Shown here piece after piece: positions 34,790 to 39,063 of a DNA stretch of 39,063 nt (positions are counted from its first letter, which is position 1; every line of letters starts with the position of its first letter). The notes beneath the pieces are model-generated. The model worked only from the letters and a program-made list of their open reading frames with translations, made no database searches and was not told the origin of the DNA. The position numbers and the translations under genes were made by a program. Origin of the DNA: Corinectria fuckeliana (Eukaryota; Ascomycota; Sordariomycetes; Hypocreales; Nectriaceae); assembly GCA_019137255.1 (NCBI GenBank), contig WPDH01000035.1, forward strand, positions 1 through 39,063, in the 5' to 3' direction.

Positions 34790-35100
34790 TAAATAGGGGG
34801 CGGGATAAAAACAAGTTATCTACTATACAGTAGTGTATAGCAGGAAAAGCGGAAGCGGCGGAAATAGCCTAATAATAGAGAGATCCAGTCTAATACAGGA
34901 GTAGCTCTATATAAGCAGAAGAAAGATAACTCTACAGCTAATTACGAAAAGTTAATAAGACAGTTATAACTAAATAATAAGTGAAGCTAATAGAGGAGGC
35001 GTACTAAGAGCTATAGTAAAAGGGGAATAAAATAAGAGTAAAGCTGTGTGTAGCATATTTAGCGCAGCTGCAGCACTAGGTGTGAAAAAGTTAGAAACTG
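34790..35100. other. Less-mutated patch with a palindrome
   Basis: This patch keeps CA, TG and CG words (agcggaagcggcggaaatag, gcgcagctgcagcac) surrounded by saturated DNA. CTATAC and GTATAG form a perfect hairpin at 34,823-34,840. It has no open frame. It may be unique-copy DNA caught between two elements, or an element segment absent from other copies. Confidence 0.5.
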
Positions 35101-37839
35101 CTAAATTCTCTTAATAATAGGACTTATTACTATGTTAATATATTAGCATTATATTAATCTTGCTATTTGTATAAGACTAAAGTGGTAGTAACTTTAAATT
35201 AGCTTTATATTAATATTTAAATACAGGCCTTAATAATAGTATTATTATTAATTTTTTAATAGCGAGTATTATTAATTACTCTAGTGTTAAGCAGTTGCTT
35301 TTATAAGACAGTTTTATATATTCTTATAGTATAATTCTAAAAATGCATTTTATAATCTAAGAATAAGCTATAAAGACAGCAATATAGCTTTTTATCATCC
35401 TAGATATTAGAGAGATAATACTATCTAATATGCTTACTTAGATTACTAAAGGAGTAAAACAGTCTAATAAGATTCTAAATAGTTAGATTAGAAGACAGAA
35501 AAGTAGCAGCCCTACTAACACAAATAAAGTATTTATAAGGTTGTTTTTCTATATTTATAATAAAGATAAAAGTACTTATATTTGCTAATTCTTTATGTGT
35601 TTAATAGCTCTTATTTAAGGTCTTAGCTGTTAAGAATATATTTCTTTTGCTAACTAATTAGTTTAGATAGTAGTAAGTTATTAGTTCTTTTTAAATAGGG
35701 TAGTAGGCTATAACTGCTAAAATCGCTTTATTATAATAGTAAAATTTATTCTTAATTATACTTACTATAAGCGCTTTTAAAGTGTTAAGTAAGTATCTCT
35801 AAGTAAGATAAGAGTTAGTAATATATAGTAATAAGAGTGACTTTTTAAAGTATTTCCTAGCTAGCTATTACTTTATATTAACTATAGCCTGCTTTTAAGA
35901 CTAATTATCTTATATCTACTATTTAAATTCCTACTATAGCTTTACTCTTTTACTTTAAAGACTCTTAGTAATAAACTTAAGTCTCTTCTAGCTTTTAGCA
36001 GACCTGCTTATTTCTTAATAAAGTGTCTACTAATACTAAAAGAGTTTCTAGATTTAGAGGTAACTATTAACTTTAGTAACCTATTTAGAGGTTAAGTTAA
36101 TAAGATGTTGTTTACTTTTAGAGTGTCTAATACTAGTAGCCTAGCATATTAAGGCTTTTTACAGCTTTATCTAGTATATAATAGCTATTATATTAACTAT
36201 AATAACACAACTAAAATAATAGTTTTTAAAAACATTTAAGTTCTTATACTTAAGGACTAAATCACACAGTCTATTACTAATATCCACTTTACTTATTAGC
36301 TCTTATCTTATCTTATAGCTTAAAGGCTTATAACTAAAATAAGATACTTATATAATTAATTAAGTATATTAGTAATAGTATAATATAGTATATAAAGGAT
36401 TACTATATAACTAAAGCTAGTAAGTATACTTATTCTTTTTATCTAATCTGATATTATTAAATATATTATCCGCTTATTTATTAATATCTTATAACTATTA
36501 AAAGAAGTCTTAATAGCCTGCTAAAAGATAAAAGTTTTATTTATTAACTTTCTTAATAAAAGTAGTAGTTTATACTTATTAGGATAGATATTAAGTTTAC
36601 TTAAGAGTTTAAAAGTAGTAAGACTAGAAGCCTTAAATGCTTTATATTAAAAAAAAAGACTAAGAAGAAGGTTATAAGAATAAAGCAGAAAGTATAAATT
36701 AAATAAAGACTTTAAAATAGTTATCTTATTTTTATATTATAACTTAAGATATAAAAGATGTATAATATTATAATAGAGAGTAGTTAACTTATATTACTTT
36801 TAGCCTAAAGAAAGTCTTAGTAAAATAAAGTATAAAGCAAATTAAGATTTTATAAGGCTTACCACCTAAGTTTTAAGATAAGATAACCTTAATATCTTTA
36901 TAGTATAAGTATAAAAGTGCTTTTAGTCTAAATCTACTTAGAGTAATAAGTAAAAGAAAAAGCAGAGTGATAATATAATACTTATTAATTTAAAACTTCT
37001 TTTAGGTAGTACTAATAGTAGTATTAGCTTACAGCTTAAGGTTATCTATAGATATATATCTATTCTCTTATTACTAAAAACTTAAGCTATACTCCTCTAT
37101 AAGTTCTCTAATAACCTAAGTAATAATAGTAAGCCTCTAAGAATATTAAGAGTAAAAGAAAACCTATAGTAAGTATTTTATTATTTAACTTATAATTAAT
37201 CCTCTTATTTATAAGCCTCTTATATACTAGCTGGAAATCCTTCTAATAAAGTTTAAGAGAATAAAAAGATTTTAAGCTAAAGAGTTTTTACCTTTTATAT
37301 CTAGTTATCTACTATATAATCTATCTAAAGAAGGCACTTATCTTATTAATAGAAATATTATATATAGTATATATAAGATCTTACCTAGTAAATTTATAAT
37401 ATCTAAAGCTATTAGTAGTATAGTATAAGAGGAATAATAAAAGTGTATACTTATTTTACCACCACTTAATTCTGTTAAGTTGTTTAATTATATATAAGGT
37501 ATAATATTTTCTAGCTACTTAGTCTCTATTAAACTTCTTTTTTATATAAAGATAATACTTAAAAGGGAAAGTATTACTATTATAAAGTTCTAATCTGTTA
37601 TTAGTATTATAGTTAATATTACTAAGATTTATACTATTATCTAAGGCTTAGTATAAGGTGATATTAAATATACTATTCTAGTTGCTAAAAGAGTTATTAG
37701 ACTTAGCTAAGACAGCGGAAAAAGATTATTACTTTATTTTTTATAATATGTTAAAGTGCTATAAATATAAGAATAAAAGTTTCCTAATACTATAAGAGCT
37801 AGTAACCTTTTTATATATACTTTCCTATATACTTAATAT
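35101..37839. other. RIP-mutated DNA, possible body of the LINE
   Basis: AT-rich and stop-filled. It precedes the LINE C-terminal domain on the plus strand and is long enough to hold reverse transcriptase and RNase H. I could not match a catalytic RT motif, so the LINE may be 5'-truncated or too decayed here. Confidence 0.4.
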
Positions 37840-38085
37840 ACTTTTACTATAGTGCTTATACAGGACTAGTAAAAAAACACCTAAACATATTATTATCTTT
37901 TGCCCTAGGTATACTAAACAATAGGGACACTTAATAAACCTACTATAAGACTAATATAAGTTTAGGCTCTAACTATTAAAGTGTAAAACTACTTAACTGC
38001 TTACCTAGTAGTTTCTAAGCTAATATATTATCCTATACTACAAACTAGCCTTATAAATCTATAGTAACTATAATTAAGTTTATAG
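37840..38085 (+). mobile_element. Tad1-type LINE, C-terminal zinc-binding domain relic
   Basis: Plus-strand translation through stops gives a Cys followed by KKTPKHIIIFCPRYTKQ at about 37,869-37,920, then GHLINLL and a Leu-rich tail to about 38,080. This matches the C-terminal block of fungal Tad1-clade LINE ORF2 ('CxCG...ETxxHIVLxCPRYxxQR..L'), which follows the RNase H domain. Arg and Gln codons have become stops. The call rests on this one block and the order of its residues. Confidence 0.6.
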
Positions 38086-39063
38086 CCTTATAATAGAAAT
38101 AGTATACTACTATACTAAGTACTTTTTGCCCCTCTTATAAGAAGTATAAAATACACCTAGAAAAAGCTATAAAAGGTAAAAAACTAGCCTAATTATAATA
38201 GCTACTACTTCTAATTAAATCTTTTAACCTCTTATTAAAATCCTCTAAGCTTATAATACTAACTTATAAACCTAACCTAAACTTATACTTTTACTACCTA
38301 CTACTTAACCCTATATATTTATATTACTCTTCTTTATATTTTTGCTAGTAGTAGTATTATTACTAGCCTTACTAGTCTTATTATTATTATTATTATTACT
38401 ATCCTTCTTACTAGTTCTCTTAAGGGCTAATAACCTAACTGCTATAAGAATAGAAATACTCTCTAGATAGGTAAGAGCTAGAACTATAATATGTTTAAGA
38501 TGCTTAAGCACCTTAGTGATATAGTTAATCCTGCTAACTAGTATATTAAACTAGTTAGATGTTAGGCTTATAGTTACTACTATAAGTGTGATATATATAT
38601 ACTTAAGAGCTTAACTCTTTACCTAAAGAGCTGTATTTTTAAGCCTCTTAAGCTTCTCCTCTTATATACTATTAGCTTATATATACACTATAAAACTAAC
38701 TTATACTTATATTATTAGCACTCCTCTCTTACTAAAGAGCCTTTACTAGGGCTTAAATAATAGTAATAGTAGTAAATATAAATATAAGCTATATAACTAC
38801 CTGCTATAATATTCACCTAGTCTTAATAGAGATCTATTATACTATTCTTACCTATTTGTATAATACATATAGAATAAGAGATAGCTTATATTACTCTCAC
38901 TAGAGTAGTAAACTCCTCTCCTAAAGTAGTAGTACTCTCTATCTTAGCCTGTTTTTTTCTCTTAGCTTATATAAGATTAGCCTAGATATATAGCAGATTT
39001 ATAGTAAAGATACTTACTCTTATAGCTAGTATTATTATTATTATTATTATTAGAATCTATATA
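38086..39063. other. RIP-mutated DNA with ATT microsatellites
   Basis: No protein relic recognised. (TTA/ATT)n runs lie at about 38,378-38,399 and 39,030-39,051. The first may be the decayed 3' tail region of the LINE, since it lies about 300 bp after its last recognisable codon. Confidence 0.5.

Larger units (their letters stand above)
28840..39063. other. RIP-saturated AT-rich right arm
   Basis: Same composition and dinucleotide bias as the left arm, starting within about 15 bp of normal DNA. It contains copia and LINE relics and one less mutated patch (34,790-35,100). No intact gene exists. A 66-residue minus-strand frame at 38,311-38,511 is low-complexity Asn/Lys/Ser sequence from ATT repeats and is not a gene. 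Confidence 0.88.

Noticed and set aside
38311..38511. 66-codon minus-strand frame
   Set aside because: The Asn/Lys/Ser repeats come from an ATT microsatellite in mutated DNA. Not a gene.
1..39063. tRNA, rRNA, CRISPR or a prokaryotic operon
   Set aside because: No tRNA cloverleaf, rRNA core or spaced repeat array was seen. Introns and transposon types are those of a fungus.

Overview
The window looks like the genome of a filamentous ascomycete with strong repeat-induced point mutation (RIP) or a very similar cytosine-mutation process. It falls into three parts. The two arms (about 1-16,600 and 28,830-39,063) are very AT-rich (by eye roughly a quarter G+C). They are saturated with TpA and have almost no CpA, TpG or CpG, and every frame is full of stops. 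The middle (about 16,900-28,830) has ordinary fungal composition, short introns (43-61 bp) with GT...AG borders, and recognisable genes.

Left arm: relics of a plus-strand Ty3/gypsy chromovirus (about 1,950-6,930) whose reverse transcriptase, RNase H, integrase and chromodomain can still be read through the stops. A 206-bp direct repeat (1,541-1,746 and 9,265-9,471) brackets it. A separate inverted repeat (503-665 and 8,884-9,045) suggests a second, oppositely oriented element. I could assign nothing to 9,472-16,600.

Right arm: a minus-strand Ty1/copia relic (RNase H about 29,430-29,760, RT motif at 30,299-30,316, 5' end near 34,780), then the C-terminal part of a Tad1-like LINE on the plus strand (about 37,840-38,085).

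Central island, left to right: a damaged lysine-rich ORF (18,537-19,065); an intact aminoglycoside-phosphotransferase/kinase-fold gene (19,348-20,262); a DUF7770-type gene with one stop (20,356-20,886, minus); a 165-bp dispersed repeat whose heavily mutated twin lies 12,350 bp away in the right arm; an F-box/2EXR-like gene (22,808-23,654); an unknown two-exon gene (24,185-24,675, minus); an unknown gene with a one-base frameshift (about 24,923-25,729); and a five-exon DUF3435/FluG-type tyrosine recombinase gene with C2H2 fingers (25,931-28,392, minus).

The recombinase gene gives the main story. DUF3435 is the family of the 'captain' recombinases of Starship giant transposons. Its 5' end faces the sharp island edge and it is transcribed into the island, as expected for a captain at an element's 5' end. 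Its five nonsense codons all lie in the 5' 600 bp next to the mutated arm, while the catalytic and zinc-finger exons are open. One reading is a small relic Starship, or a captain-family gene, being eroded by RIP from one side. No element borders are proven. No tRNA, rRNA or CRISPR was seen.
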